From positions 62,001 through 126,000 of the forward strand of contig NZ_AUXT01000157.1 of assembly GCF_001625595.1 (NCBI RefSeq): DNA of 64,000 bases. The letters are read 5' to 3'. The stretch's first letter is position 1; each line of letters opens with the position of its first letter. This stretch comes from Pseudoalteromonas luteoviolacea NCIMB 1942. Lineage in GTDB: Bacteria; Pseudomonadota; Gammaproteobacteria; Enterobacterales; Alteromonadaceae. Below are positions 1 to 7,511 of the stretch, piece by piece. Below the pieces are notes generated by a model. The model had not been told where the DNA came from. It saw only the letters and a program-made list of their open reading frames with translations, and made no database searches. A program made the translations under genes and the position numbers.

Positions 1-243
1 CGATTCTATTTAGATGGACAGTTCAATAGCGCCTTCGATCCTACTGGTCGGCAGGGCTCTTTAAGCAACGAAATGCCACTGCGAATTGGAAGCCGATCTT
101 CATTTAAAACCGGTTTATTTAAAGGTGCGATTGGAGAAATACAATTCTATCATCGTGTACTCACGCCCTCAGAAATAAAGCGCACTCATCAAAAGGGAAA
201 TGTGCGTAGTTGCAGCGGTTCTGGAAATAAAGGCGGTATTTAA
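1..243 (+). CDS. C-terminal end of a LamG/concanavalin-like domain protein (partial)
   Basis: An open frame enters from the left edge in frame 1 and stops with TAA at 241-243, giving the last 80 residues of a longer protein. The segment reads FYLDG, then PLRIGSR, then FKGAIGEIQFYHRVLT and PSEIK. That is the usual end of a LamG-like jelly-roll domain (the pattern G-x-I-D-E-V-x-I-Y-N-R-A-L-S-x-x-E-I in the family). Such domains bind glycans or act as adhesion modules in secreted or surface proteins. A short polar tail with one Cys (SCSGSGNKGG) follows. The rest of the protein is outside the window, so its overall function cannot be stated. Confidence 0.75.
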   Translation, partial: RFYLDGQFNSAFDPTGRQGSLSNEMPLRIGSRSSFKTGLFKGAIGEIQFYHRVLTPSEIKRTHQKGNVRSCSGSGNKGGI

Positions 244-282
244 GTTTGTATTAGTCAGTGAAGGGCCGATTCACTGTCTGCC

Positions 283-855
283 CTAGGCGTTTTTGTCTCT
301 CTTTTTCCGCTCTTCTAAAATCATGTCGATCATTTTCGTACGGATTTCAGCTTCTTGGGATTGCAACTCTCTAAGTTGTTGCTCCAAAATCTCAACTTGT
401 TCCTCCACTTGGGTATTTTTGTAGAACTTGCCGCCTAAGTGCGTTGATTGTTCTTCATCTGGTAAGTCAGGCGTTTCTTGGAGCTGCTCAGTATGCAGTA
501 CCAATGTTTTTTGTATGGGGGCTTTTTTGAGCTCATTAATTTCTTTTTGTAATTCACGGATCTGTTCTTGGATCAAGGCGACCACTTTTTCTAAGTCTTC
601 ATACTGGCTTTTAAAATTTGGATTACGCTCTTTGTAACCTTCGGCCTCTTGGTCCAGTTTTTTGGTAATGATTGGGGGCTTTTCTTGCTCCTGCTGTTCT
701 TGGTGCTCTTGAAGTTTAGCGTCAATTTTTCGCAGTTGTTCATTTGATATGTCATTTGGGCGATAGGAGGCGACTTTATCAGGCGTGCTTTCATCACTTT
801 GCGCCATTGAATTAGGTTTAGTGATAAATGTGTGATGTAGAATTTTCGATAGCAT
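283..855 (-). CDS. hypothetical coiled-coil protein, 190 aa
   Basis: I do not recognise this protein. It has no signal peptide or membrane segment. It is rich in Glu, Gln and Lys, with two strong heptad-like stretches: about residues 85-110 (LEKVVALIQEQIRELQKEI) and about residues 150-185 (VEEQVEILEQQLRELQ). These predict a coiled-coil, probably oligomeric, cytoplasmic protein. An AAGGAG ribosome binding site about 5 bases before the ATG at 855 supports this start over the internal Met17. It stands alone between the LamG-like gene and the S9 peptidase. An open frame on the opposite strand and one in another frame are shadows. Confidence 0.7.
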   Translation of the reverse strand: MLSKILHHTFITKPNSMAQSDESTPDKVASYRPNDISNEQLRKIDAKLQEHQEQQEQEKPPIITKKLDQEAEGYKERNPNFKSQYEDLEKVVALIQEQIRELQKEINELKKAPIQKTLVLHTEQLQETPDLPDEEQSTHLGGKFYKNTQVEEQVEILEQQLRELQSQEAEIRTKMIDMILEERKKRDKNA

Positions 856-974
856 AATGACTCCTTGTCAGTGTGCGAAGTGTACTTATGCTTATCGGCC
901 AAGGATGTGTGTTATTTAGTCCGGTTGGTATAAAAGGATTAAATAAGGGGCAATTTGCCCCTTATTTAAGTGTA

Positions 975-3023
975 TTAATTAGCTTTTGGCTTTTTGTACA
1001 TTTCAAACCAAGCGAGTGTATGCTCAATCTTAGAGATCATGCGCGATGGCCTGCCTGCGATACCATGAGGCGCATCAGGTACACGAATAAGTACGGTATC
1101 GACCTTACGTAGTTTCAGTGCTTGGTAGAATTGCTCAGATTCAGACATAGGTGTACGTCGGTCTAACTCGCCCGTCATGATTAATGATGGTGTTGTTACA
1201 TTACCTACCAGAGATAGTGGTGAGCGCTGCCAATAGTGAGCGAAATTCTCCCAAGGAAGCCCTGGGAATTGGTTGCGAATTTGACCAATGTAGCTATCTG
1301 CGGTAAGTACTTTACTGATCCAGTTTATGACTGGTTTAGTAATCGCGGCTGCATTAAATCGGTCCGTTAAGCCAATGGCGTAAGCCGTGGCAATACCACC
1401 AGCAGAACCCCCTGCGATAAACAGATTTTGCTCATCAATAAAGCCTTTTTTAATTAGCGTATCAACTGCTGAGTTGTGATCTGCAAAATCTTCTTTGGAG
1501 CTATATTTACCATCGAGTAATAGCGCGAAACGTTCACCATAACTAGTTGAACCACGATAGTTAACGTATACAACGACGTAACCTTCAGCAGCGTAACGTT
1601 GTAATTCAGCGCTAAAGTGAGGACCATATGCCAAGTGAGGGCCGCCATGGATTTCGACCATTAATGGGTATTGCTTAGCTTTATCGAAATTCGGTGGGGT
1701 GATATACCAACCTTGAATATGTTCACCATCAAACTCTGATTTGTAATTGAGTTCATGCACTTGGCCCAGTGTTTTAGTTGCAAGCAGATCTTGGTTTAAC
1801 TGTGTCAGTGTCGCTTTTTTACCCTTGTAGAAATAGCCCACATCGGCAGGTGAATGGCTATGCCCCTGAGTAAAGGCTATTGCCCCATTATTGGCCATGG
1901 TAAAATTACCACTGACGTAAGGGCGACCTAGTGTTGTTCCAGACACATCATCAAGCAAGGATTTGATTTTGCCACGAGATGAGACTTTAGCTAAAACTCG
2001 CTTACCATGGTTGTCATATTGAATGACAAAGTCGCCTTTACCAGACCATTGATAGTCGGCAATGGAACGGTCAAGGTCTTGTGTCAGCGTTGTGCGCTTA
2101 TTGGTTTTGATAGAAAGCAGATTCAACTTCCCATTTACATATGGTACAGGTGCGTTTCCTCGGCTGATAAAAGCCAGTTTATCGCCTTTATTAGAATATG
2201 TTGGGTTATATTCACGACCTGGATAATCAGTAAGTTGAGTCAACATCATATCTTTGAGATTGACTTTATATAGGTCCGATTCGGTGGTTCTGTATTCCCA
2301 TTCAGGGTGATGATCGGATGAGAAAACAAGGTTCTGATTGTCAGGAGCCCATGCCAGAGGGCCGTAGTGTTGAAAATCACCCTGGGTTACTTGTTTTGGC
2401 GTACCGCCATTTGCTGGGATAACGAATACATGGCGAAAAGCCGGTTCAATAAAGCCTTTGCCATCTGCTTGATAGCGCGCTTTATCAATGACTTTAACGG
2501 GTTCTGACCACTGTGCACCCTTTGGTTTACTCGGCAGCTTTACTGACTTGGCAAACTTAGACTTACCTTGTGGCACATTCATCGTAAATGCGATTTGCTG
2601 GCCGTCGGGAGACCAAGTGATATTGTTAACGGCTTTGGGCAGTTGCGTTAAAACGGCGAGCTTGTCTTGTTTGACCCAGTATACGTGAAGTTGTCGAGAA
2701 CCACTGCGATTGCTAGTAAATGCTATTTTACTGCCATCTGGCGACCAGCGGGGTTGGCTGTAAGTATATTGATCAGAAAATAACGGGTAATGCTCCTCCG
2801 ATTGCACGTTATAGAGCCACAGCGCCCGTTTCGGAGTGTCCTTCATAATATCGTAGCTATTGCGCTCATAGACAACCTTTTTGCCATCGGGGCTGATCTG
2901 AGTACTGGCTGCATACTCTAATTGAAATATATCTTCAGACTTCAGGATAGAGTCGGCATAGCTGGCGACTGATGTGAGCCCAAACAAAATGCCCATAGCG
3001 GCGAGAGTCAGTGTTGTTTTCAT
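975..3023 (-). CDS. S9 family peptidase (prolyl oligopeptidase/acylaminoacyl-peptidase type), secreted
   Basis: The 682-residue protein has an N-terminal signal peptide (hydrophobic stretch at residues 4-20, ending near SYADS). A beta-propeller follows at about residues 30-400 with repeated TolB/WD40-like blades (SPDGKKVVYERNS, WSPDGSKIAFTSN, WSPDGQQIAF). The C-terminal alpha/beta hydrolase domain spans about 430-675. The nucleophile elbow is GGSAGG, the Asp is in TGELDRRTP and the His is in DAPHG, so the Ser-Asp-His triad of family S9 is intact. It probably cleaves short peptides in the periplasm or outside the cell. No strong ribosome binding site is visible before the ATG at 3023, but the signal peptide fixes the start. 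It is monocistronic and faces away from the small peptide gene. Confidence 0.9.
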   Translation of the reverse strand: MKTTLTLAAMGILFGLTSVASYADSILKSEDIFQLEYAASTQISPDGKKVVYERNSYDIMKDTPKRALWLYNVQSEEHYPLFSDQYTYSQPRWSPDGSKIAFTSNRSGSRQLHVYWVKQDKLAVLTQLPKAVNNITWSPDGQQIAFTMNVPQGKSKFAKSVKLPSKPKGAQWSEPVKVIDKARYQADGKGFIEPAFRHVFVIPANGGTPKQVTQGDFQHYGPLAWAPDNQNLVFSSDHHPEWEYRTTESDLYKVNLKDMMLTQLTDYPGREYNPTYSNKGDKLAFISRGNAPVPYVNGKLNLLSIKTNKRTTLTQDLDRSIADYQWSGKGDFVIQYDNHGKRVLAKVSSRGKIKSLLDDVSGTTLGRPYVSGNFTMANNGAIAFTQGHSHSPADVGYFYKGKKATLTQLNQDLLATKTLGQVHELNYKSEFDGEHIQGWYITPPNFDKAKQYPLMVEIHGGPHLAYGPHFSAELQRYAAEGYVVVYVNYRGSTSYGERFALLLDGKYSSKEDFADHNSAVDTLIKKGFIDEQNLFIAGGSAGGIATAYAIGLTDRFNAAAITKPVINWISKVLTADSYIGQIRNQFPGLPWENFAHYWQRSPLSLVGNVTTPSLIMTGELDRRTPMSESEQFYQALKLRKVDTVLIRVPDAPHGIAGRPSRMISKIEHTLAWFEMYKKPKAN

Positions 3024-3416
3024 AATAGTTTTAAATTTATTAATATTGTTACCACATTAAAAGTGAACAGCTAGAGAGACAAGCGTTATGAGATAGGCAC
3101 ACTCTGTACAGGGTGAATGGGAGGGTATCTAATTGATCTGCGTCAAATGGATGTGTTATTGGGTTGTTGATAAGAATAAAGTAGTTATTTTTTGAGTTTA
3201 TACCTTGATACTGAAACATTGCAGCATGGATGTGTGTTACAAAGACTCAGAGTAGATTGATTGTTTTTATTTATACATTTTTCTGCTTTTTATTTGTTCA
3301 AACATATGTTTTATATAAGTTTTTAAAATAACTAATTGTTGCTTTTTGTTTTTTATGGGGTATTTTATTTCCTGTCATTGAGATGGCAAACCATGAATTT
3401 AAATAAGGAAATAAAG
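3024..3416. other. 393-base AT-rich intergenic region
   Basis: This gap separates the divergent S9 peptidase and small peptide genes. I see no open frame with a ribosome binding site inside it. It contains a candidate FNR/CRP-type palindrome at 3133-3146 and long A/T tracts from about 3255 to 3370, which probably belong to the promoter and leader of the small peptide gene. I could not pick a confident -35/-10 pair. Confidence 0.6.
3133..3146. promoter_or_regulatory. possible FNR/CRP-family binding site
   Basis: The sequence TTGATCTGCGTCAA matches the FNR consensus TTGAT-N4-ATCAA with one mismatch in the right half. It lies 110 bases upstream of the S9 peptidase start and 271 bases upstream of the small peptide. 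The assignment rests on the match alone; CRP-like proteins read a related palindrome. ArcA/ArcB in this window shows that the organism regulates by redox state, but no direct link is shown. Confidence 0.28.
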
Positions 3417-3560
3417 ATGAAGTTAACATTAAAATCAAAAAAACTAGCCAACCTATCAAACAAGCAGGTGACAGACTCTGCAACAGCAAAAGTCGCTGGT
3501 GGAGCTGTTATCACCGGATGTTACTTTCCTTGCAAGCCCCAAACGCATACAGGCAAGTAA
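3417..3560 (+). CDS. orphan double-glycine leader peptide, lanthipeptide-like RiPP precursor, 47 aa
   Basis: The ATG at 3417 has an AAGGAA ribosome binding site 6 bases upstream, preferred over the in-frame ATG at 3393. The peptide has a basic, Leu/Lys-rich start (MKLTLKSKKLANLS), an acidic/polar middle and the motif VAGG at residues 26-29. The C-terminal segment of 18 residues contains two Cys (35 and 39) and three Thr (33, 43, 45), with the core GCYFPC. The layout matches precursors annotated in Pseudoalteromonas and Bacteroidota as class I lanthipeptide-type natural product precursors. After cleavage at GG, the core could carry a thioether or disulfide ring. No lanthionine synthetase, C39 peptidase-transporter or other modifying enzyme is encoded nearby, so the product and its maturation are unknown. 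Confidence 0.7.
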   Translation: MKLTLKSKKLANLSNKQVTDSATAKVAGGAVITGCYFPCKPQTHTGK

Positions 3561-3614
3561 TGAGTTCTAAACAAATGAATAGCTCCCTAAGCTAGTTATT
3601 CTATTTCTGCCCTT

Positions 3615-3640
3615 TAGCTGGTTGATTCACCAACCAGCTA
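3615..3640. terminator. hairpin between convergent small peptide and GNAT genes
   Basis: A perfect 10-base stem (TAGCTGGTTG at 3615-3624 with CAACCAGCTA at 3631-3640) encloses a 6-base loop. It lies 54 bases after the small peptide stop and 24 bases beyond the end of the converging GNAT gene. Neither strand has a clear T-run after the stem, so it may stabilise 3' ends rather than act as a classical intrinsic terminator. Confidence 0.45.
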
Positions 3641-3664
3641 TAAAGATTGAGTATAGGCTTAGGT

Positions 3665-4111
3665 TTAGGCTAGATGGCGGGTGGGTGTATTTCTTTGAAA
3701 GGTGATGGCCGTTTGATTGTAGCGTTCCATCATAAACTCTGGCTGTTTAACACACTCAAAACCAAATTGCTCATATAACCCATGGGCATCATGGGTAGCT
3801 AGGCTAAAACGCCGAAGCCCTTGCAGCTTTGGGTGGGTTACTACGGCATCAATTAGCTTTTTACCATGCCCCACACCTCTATAAGGCTCTAAAACAAAGA
3901 CATCCAACAGGTTTGCAAAGGTCGCATAGTCGCTTACAACTCTGGCAAAAGCGATAAGCTTCCCGTTATCAATCAGGGCAAAACAAAGCGAGTTTTCCAG
4001 TGCTGTACGTAACTTTTCGCAACAGATCCCTTTATTCCAATAACTTCTTTGAGATAGAAATTGGTGAACCTCATTGAATTGTTGCTTGCTGAGTTGATTG
4101 GTAAGTTTCAT
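3665..4111 (-). CDS. GNAT family N-acetyltransferase
   Basis: A 148-residue protein with the GNAT fold. Strand beta4 is LLDVFVLEPYRG and motif A is GVGHGKKLIDAV (R/Q-x-x-G-x-G/A acetyl-CoA pyrophosphate loop, here RGVGHG), at about residues 78-95. The late motif LYEQFGFE is typical of the family. The substrate is not predictable. GAGG lies about 6 bases before the ATG at 4111. It begins 17 bases after the end of the LysE-type exporter, so the two are probably co-transcribed. A transporter plus acetyltransferase pair could handle an amino acid or amine, but that is inference. Confidence 0.85.
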   Translation of the reverse strand: MKLTNQLSKQQFNEVHQFLSQRSYWNKGICCEKLRTALENSLCFALIDNGKLIAFARVVSDYATFANLLDVFVLEPYRGVGHGKKLIDAVVTHPKLQGLRRFSLATHDAHGLYEQFGFECVKQPEFMMERYNQTAITFQRNTPTRHLA

Positions 4112-4128
4112 TCGTGACCTCGCAGTGA

Positions 4129-4743
4129 TTAGCTAATGTGGATTAAAGGTAGGCAAACCAGTAATAGTGAAGCCATTGCATAGTTAAAATACTGCTGATG
4201 CTTGGGGTTTTGCAGTCTCTGGCTAATGACTTTGCCAAAATAAATCCAGCTAAAGCCACTGAATAAAGCGATGACATTAAACATCAGCACGCCAAGTATT
4301 GCTGATGGCCAATATAGCTCTCCAGGCAATGTTAAAGCTGTGCTCAGAGACAGTAGTGTCGCAATACACTTGGGGTTTATCAGCTGAAAAATTGCAGCTT
4401 CGACAAATGACATTGGTCTACTTTGGTCTTGGCTGGTGCTATTAGTCGAGCGGCTCTGACAAATTTTATATGCCAAATATAGGATGTAACCACTCGCAAG
4501 TAATTTGAATAACATATGTACATTGGAGTTGCTGGCGAGTAGTTGACCAAGTCCAATTAACATCACAATATGGATCAAAGTCATGCCGGCTCGAATTCCT
4601 GCAATATGTGGGACTGTTTTTCTGATCCCAAAATTTGCGCCCGAGTAAGTCAGTAAGATGTTATTGGGCCCTGGGGTGATTGATGCTGCAAAGCTAAACA
4701 TGACTAAAGCAGGTATAAGGGCAATCAGTTCGGTAGCATGCAT
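4129..4743 (-). CDS. LysE/RhtB family amino acid exporter
   Basis: The 204-residue membrane protein has about six hydrophobic segments. The diagnostic N-terminal family motif SITPGPNNILLTYSGANFG lies at about residues 21-39. LysE/RhtB proteins export amino acids or derivatives such as homoserine, threonine, lysine or cysteine in exchange for protons; which one cannot be read here. A strong GGGAGG ribosome binding site lies about 8 bases before the ATG. It is divergent from a MocR-type PLP-dependent regulator across a 96-base region with three copies of an 8-base repeat, and is the likely target of that regulator. Confidence 0.9.
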   Translation of the reverse strand: MHATELIALIPALVMFSFAASITPGPNNILLTYSGANFGIRKTVPHIAGIRAGMTLIHIVMLIGLGQLLASNSNVHMLFKLLASGYILYLAYKICQSRSTNSTSQDQSRPMSFVEAAIFQLINPKCIATLLSLSTALTLPGELYWPSAILGVLMFNVIALFSGFSWIYFGKVISQRLQNPKHQQYFNYAMASLLLVCLPLIHIS

Positions 4744-4757
4744 TGTAGTCCTCCCAT

Positions 4758-4773
4758 ATTGTATTGATACAAT
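4758..4773. promoter_or_regulatory. palindromic operator in the LysE-MocR intergenic region
   Basis: A perfect inverted repeat ATTGTAT-TG-ATACAAT, 15 bases upstream of the exporter start codon. Its right half ATACAATT (4767-4774) recurs as a direct repeat at 4810-4817 and 4844-4851. MocR/GabR/PdxR-type regulators are known to bind repeated half sites between divergent genes, so this is the probable binding region of the adjacent MocR protein. Confidence 0.6.
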
Positions 4774-4809
4774 TGTTGCTATTTGCTCTATGAGCTATTA
4801 ATGTCATAA

Positions 4810-4817
4810 ATACAATT
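4810..4817 (+). promoter_or_regulatory. ATACAATT half-site, copy 2 of 3
   Basis: A direct repeat of the half-site in the palindrome at 4758-4773. It begins 43 bases after copy 1 and 34 bases before copy 3, roughly 3-4 helical turns in each case. It lies between the divergent start codons, where the mocR promoter would be expected. Confidence 0.5.
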
Positions 4818-4839
4818 AGTCATCAATTTATTTATTGTT

Positions 4840-6225
4840 ATGAATACAATTTGGCATCCAGACAGTGAAGCGTTTAAAAACCTTGCCCAAAACCAGCCAA
4901 AATATATGGCATTGGCTGAGTTAATCGAAGCGGCCATAGAGGCAAAAAAACTGATATTTGAACAGCGTTTACCAGCTCAAAGAACGCTTGCAGACGAATT
5001 GGGTATTACCCATGGCACCGTAACCCGTGCCTATGTGCTACTGGAGCAGCGAGGATTAGTTAGCGCTAAGCTTGGTGCAGGGACATATGTATCAAAGCGC
5101 AGCAGTAGCGCGGCAATACATGGGGTGAGTGATCTAGCTTCCAGCGTGCAACCATCAATGGGGCAAGACATGGTAATGGCGTCGGTGATGAAATCGTTAT
5201 CACACAGTGTGGCCGATCTCGATGAAGTCATGACATACAAAATTAATGGTCTGGACCGTCATCAGCGTTTTTATCGGGAGTGGCTTAAACAAAAAGGCTT
5301 TGAATGTGAGCAACATGATCTTGTCTTTACTCAGGGCGCTCAACAGGGAATTTTTGCCTGCTTATCCGCTTTGTGTGAACCACAAGACTTAGTGTTACAC
5401 GAATCACTTACTTACCCTGGCTTTTTAAAAGCATGCGAAAGCCTTCACCTACAATATCAAGGTGTACCAGTGCAAGAAGATGGCATTGACCTGCAAGCGC
5501 TAGAAAGTCTGTGTCAAAAGCACCCTGTAAAGGCCATCTATATTACGCCAAATTGTCAGAACCCGACTAATATTCGGTATAGCGATGAAAAGCTTTCTTT
5601 GCTACTGGCGATGAGTCGTAAATATCACTTTTTTATCCTTGAGGATGACGTGAATTACTGTCTCCCTGAAAATTGGCGCTTGCCTTTGTGGCAACAAGCA
5701 TCCGATCGCGTTTTTTATATTGCGAGTTTTTCAAAGTATTTCAGTGGCGGACTGAGAGTTGGATATGTGCTTGCGCCACTTTTATGGCAGCAGCAAGTCA
5801 TCAATGCCATTCATGCTCAGTGCTGGTCAGTATCTATGATGAACTTTGAACTACTTATGCGTGCGCTGCAGGGCAAAGAGTATGAATACGTACAAAATAA
5901 ACTTGCTGAGGAGTTGAGGTGCCGTCAGAGAACACTTCAAAGCCTACTGGAGCGGTTTGATTTTCATGCTCGCTTTGCTGGCCTTAATGTATGTTTAATG
6001 TTGCCCGATGAGTTAAACATGCATTATATGACTGCCCACCTAAAAGGTCATAGCGTCTTGGTGCGTAGCTTGGATGTGTTTAGTTCTAGGCGTGAGCCGA
6101 CGGCCTTAAATGGAATTCGTTTCACTCTAGGTGGGCCGTCATGCCGGGCTGAGTTTGACCTAGCAATGACGCGTTTACAGGCCGCTCTGTCTCAATTGTC
6201 TGAGCGTGGAGATGTCGTTATTTAA
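4840..6225 (+). CDS. MocR family transcriptional regulator (GntR wHTH fused to PLP aminotransferase domain)
   Basis: The 461-residue protein starts with a GntR winged helix at about residues 15-85 (LPAQRTLADELGITHGTVTRAYVLLEQRGLV), followed by a fold-type I aminotransferase-like domain. The PLP-binding region includes YITPNCQNPT, ILEDDVNYCL with the conserved Asp, and SFSKYFSGGLRVGYV with the Schiff-base Lys. Family length is usual. It probably senses an amino acid or a B6 vitamer and controls the divergent LysE-type exporter through the repeats at 4758-4851. It converges on a RidA-family gene, and RidA proteins clear reactive imines made by PLP enzymes. Ligand unknown. Confidence 0.9.
   Translation: MNTIWHPDSEAFKNLAQNQPKYMALAELIEAAIEAKKLIFEQRLPAQRTLADELGITHGTVTRAYVLLEQRGLVSAKLGAGTYVSKRSSSAAIHGVSDLASSVQPSMGQDMVMASVMKSLSHSVADLDEVMTYKINGLDRHQRFYREWLKQKGFECEQHDLVFTQGAQQGIFACLSALCEPQDLVLHESLTYPGFLKACESLHLQYQGVPVQEDGIDLQALESLCQKHPVKAIYITPNCQNPTNIRYSDEKLSLLLAMSRKYHFFILEDDVNYCLPENWRLPLWQQASDRVFYIASFSKYFSGGLRVGYVLAPLLWQQQVINAIHAQCWSVSMMNFELLMRALQGKEYEYVQNKLAEELRCRQRTLQSLLERFDFHARFAGLNVCLMLPDELNMHYMTAHLKGHSVLVRSLDVFSSRREPTALNGIRFTLGGPSCRAEFDLAMTRLQAALSQLSERGDVVI
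4844..4851 (+). promoter_or_regulatory. ATACAATT half-site, copy 3 of 3, over the mocR-like start codon
   Basis: The third exact copy lies directly after the ATG (4840-4842) of the MocR-like gene, inside codons 2-4. A site here would fit negative autoregulation by the encoded regulator. It is part of the coding sequence, so chance identity cannot be excluded. Confidence 0.4.
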
Positions 6226-6229
6226 AGTG

Positions 6230-6255
6230 AGTGCGTGCTATATACAACACGCACT
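6230..6255. terminator. hairpin between convergent mocR-like and ridA-like genes
   Basis: The stem AGTGCGTG (6230-6237) pairs with CACGCACT (6248-6255) around a 10-base loop, directly after the mocR-like stop. On the + strand it is followed by an A-run rather than T-run, so it is not a classical intrinsic terminator on either strand. It probably marks the shared 3' end. Confidence 0.35.
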
Positions 6256-6265
6256 AAAAAGGTTT

Positions 6266-6622
6266 CTAGCCCTTTTTAACCGCGGCAGTAACAGATACTT
6301 CAACCAGTAATTCAGGTCTTGCCATTGCTGCCTCTACGCATGCTCTTGCTGGTGCATGGCCTTCAGGTATCCACGCATCCCAAACTTCATTCATTTGTGC
6401 AAAGTATTTCATATCGCTTATATAAACTGTGGCACTCAAAATATGGTATTTATCACTGTTGGCTTCCGCTAATAGCGCGTCTACTTTATCCAGCATGGTT
6501 TGGGTTTGTTCTTTGATACCTTGAGTGGCGTCTTTGCATACTTGTCCACACAAATAAATGGTGTCGTTGTGCACAACAATACGGCTCATACGCTGGTTGG
6601 TATGTTTGCGAGTGATAGTCAT
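6266..6622 (-). CDS. RidA family protein (reactive intermediate deaminase-like)
   Basis: A 118-residue single-domain YjgF/YER057c/UK114 protein. Features include the motif [18 protein letters not shown], the trimer-interface segment [29 protein letters not shown], and [20 protein letters not shown] with the conserved Arg that binds the substrate carboxylate in RidA enzymes. Family members hydrolyse enamine/imine intermediates released by PLP enzymes. This one looks like a non-archetypal Rid subgroup, so deaminase activity should not be assumed. AAGGAA precedes the ATG. Confidence 0.85.
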   Translation of the reverse strand: MTITRKHTNQRMSRIVVHNDTIYLCGQVCKDATQGIKEQTQTMLDKVDALLAEANSDKYHILSATVYISDMKYFAQMNEVWDAWIPEGHAPARACVEAAMARPELLVEVSVTAAVKKG

Positions 6623-6731
6623 GATGTTTCCTTAGTTTTGCGCCATAAACAATGGCTGATATGACAAGTTGGCATACTCTATCATATCTAGCCATGTCAG
6701 ACGCAGGCAATGGTAACCAAGGCTGTGAACA

Positions 6732-7373
6732 CTATACAGAGATCATTAACAAACCGATGGCGCAGACAATCGTCAGTCCAATAAAAATATTGGCTAAGTT
6801 ACCCGTATCGGCGATGGGTTCTGGTACGAAATCAGGTTCAGGTATATGTTGTTGTGTCATACGATAGTAAAAATTGTCGCCGTAGCGCGCTTTAAAATCG
6901 TCTCGGGTGGACCATTCAAGTTGCTCAGTTAAATAAATTAGGATCTCACTGGATATCAACTGTTTATCATCTTCGCAGTTTTTTTGATAATGCAATACCT
7001 GATCAAAGATGAGGGCGCTGAGATCGTCCCTAAGCGCATGTTCTTGGCCCGCAGGGTGGTCTACTAAAAGCTGCCAAGCAGTCAATTGATTTCGACGTAG
7101 TGCATTACCCAATAGCTGCGACAACTCCTCGCTAAACTCTTGGTAAAGTGGGTGCGCTTGGCTAGCTTCGGCAGGCATAAATGGTTGCTTCAGTGTTTGT
7201 ATTGCATCCTCATATGCTTGCTTGAGCAAAGCGGTTTGTTCTTCACGTACTTGATCGGGTTCAGATGCGAGTTCTGCAAGTTTCTGTTGATAGGCCGATT
7301 CAATTTGTTGTTGATCTGAAGTCGGTGCAAGTTCTAATATTTTCCAAGGATCAATTGACACAGTTACATTCAC
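6732..7373 (-). CDS. J-domain-like membrane-anchored protein lacking HPD
   Basis: The 213-residue protein begins with a J-domain-like segment (residues 8-60: DPWKILELAPTSDQQQIESAYQQKL, then QAYEDAIQTL). The loop where DnaJ has His-Pro-Asp reads SEPDQ, so the Hsp70-stimulating His is missing. A helical middle region follows, with one C-terminal hydrophobic segment at about 190-212 (LANIFIGLTIVCAIGLLMI) that would anchor it in the inner membrane with most of the protein in the cytoplasm. The start is a GTG placed tightly after an AAAAAAGG stretch; a second GTG four codons later is possible. I cannot assign a function; it may be a regulatory or adaptor J-like protein. Confidence 0.7.
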   Translation of the reverse strand: MNVTVSIDPWKILELAPTSDQQQIESAYQQKLAELASEPDQVREEQTALLKQAYEDAIQTLKQPFMPAEASQAHPLYQEFSEELSQLLGNALRRNQLTAWQLLVDHPAGQEHALRDDLSALIFDQVLHYQKNCEDDKQLISSEILIYLTEQLEWSTRDDFKARYGDNFYYRMTQQHIPEPDFVPEPIADTGNLANIFIGLTIVCAIGLLMISV

Positions 7374-7511
7374 CTTTTTTCATTCTTGAGCTTAAACGCT
7401 ATGCTAACAACCAAGAGTTTAGCAGAACCGCAGCGAATATCTAAACCTGCTGTGGTGGATTTTGTATTTGTTTTAGGAAATTAAAATACAATTGAACTCT
7501 TTGTTACATAC

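Noticed and set aside
261..286. Terminator hairpin after the LamG-like gene
   Set aside because: Only a 5-base stem (AGGGC/GCCCT) with a long loop and no T-run.
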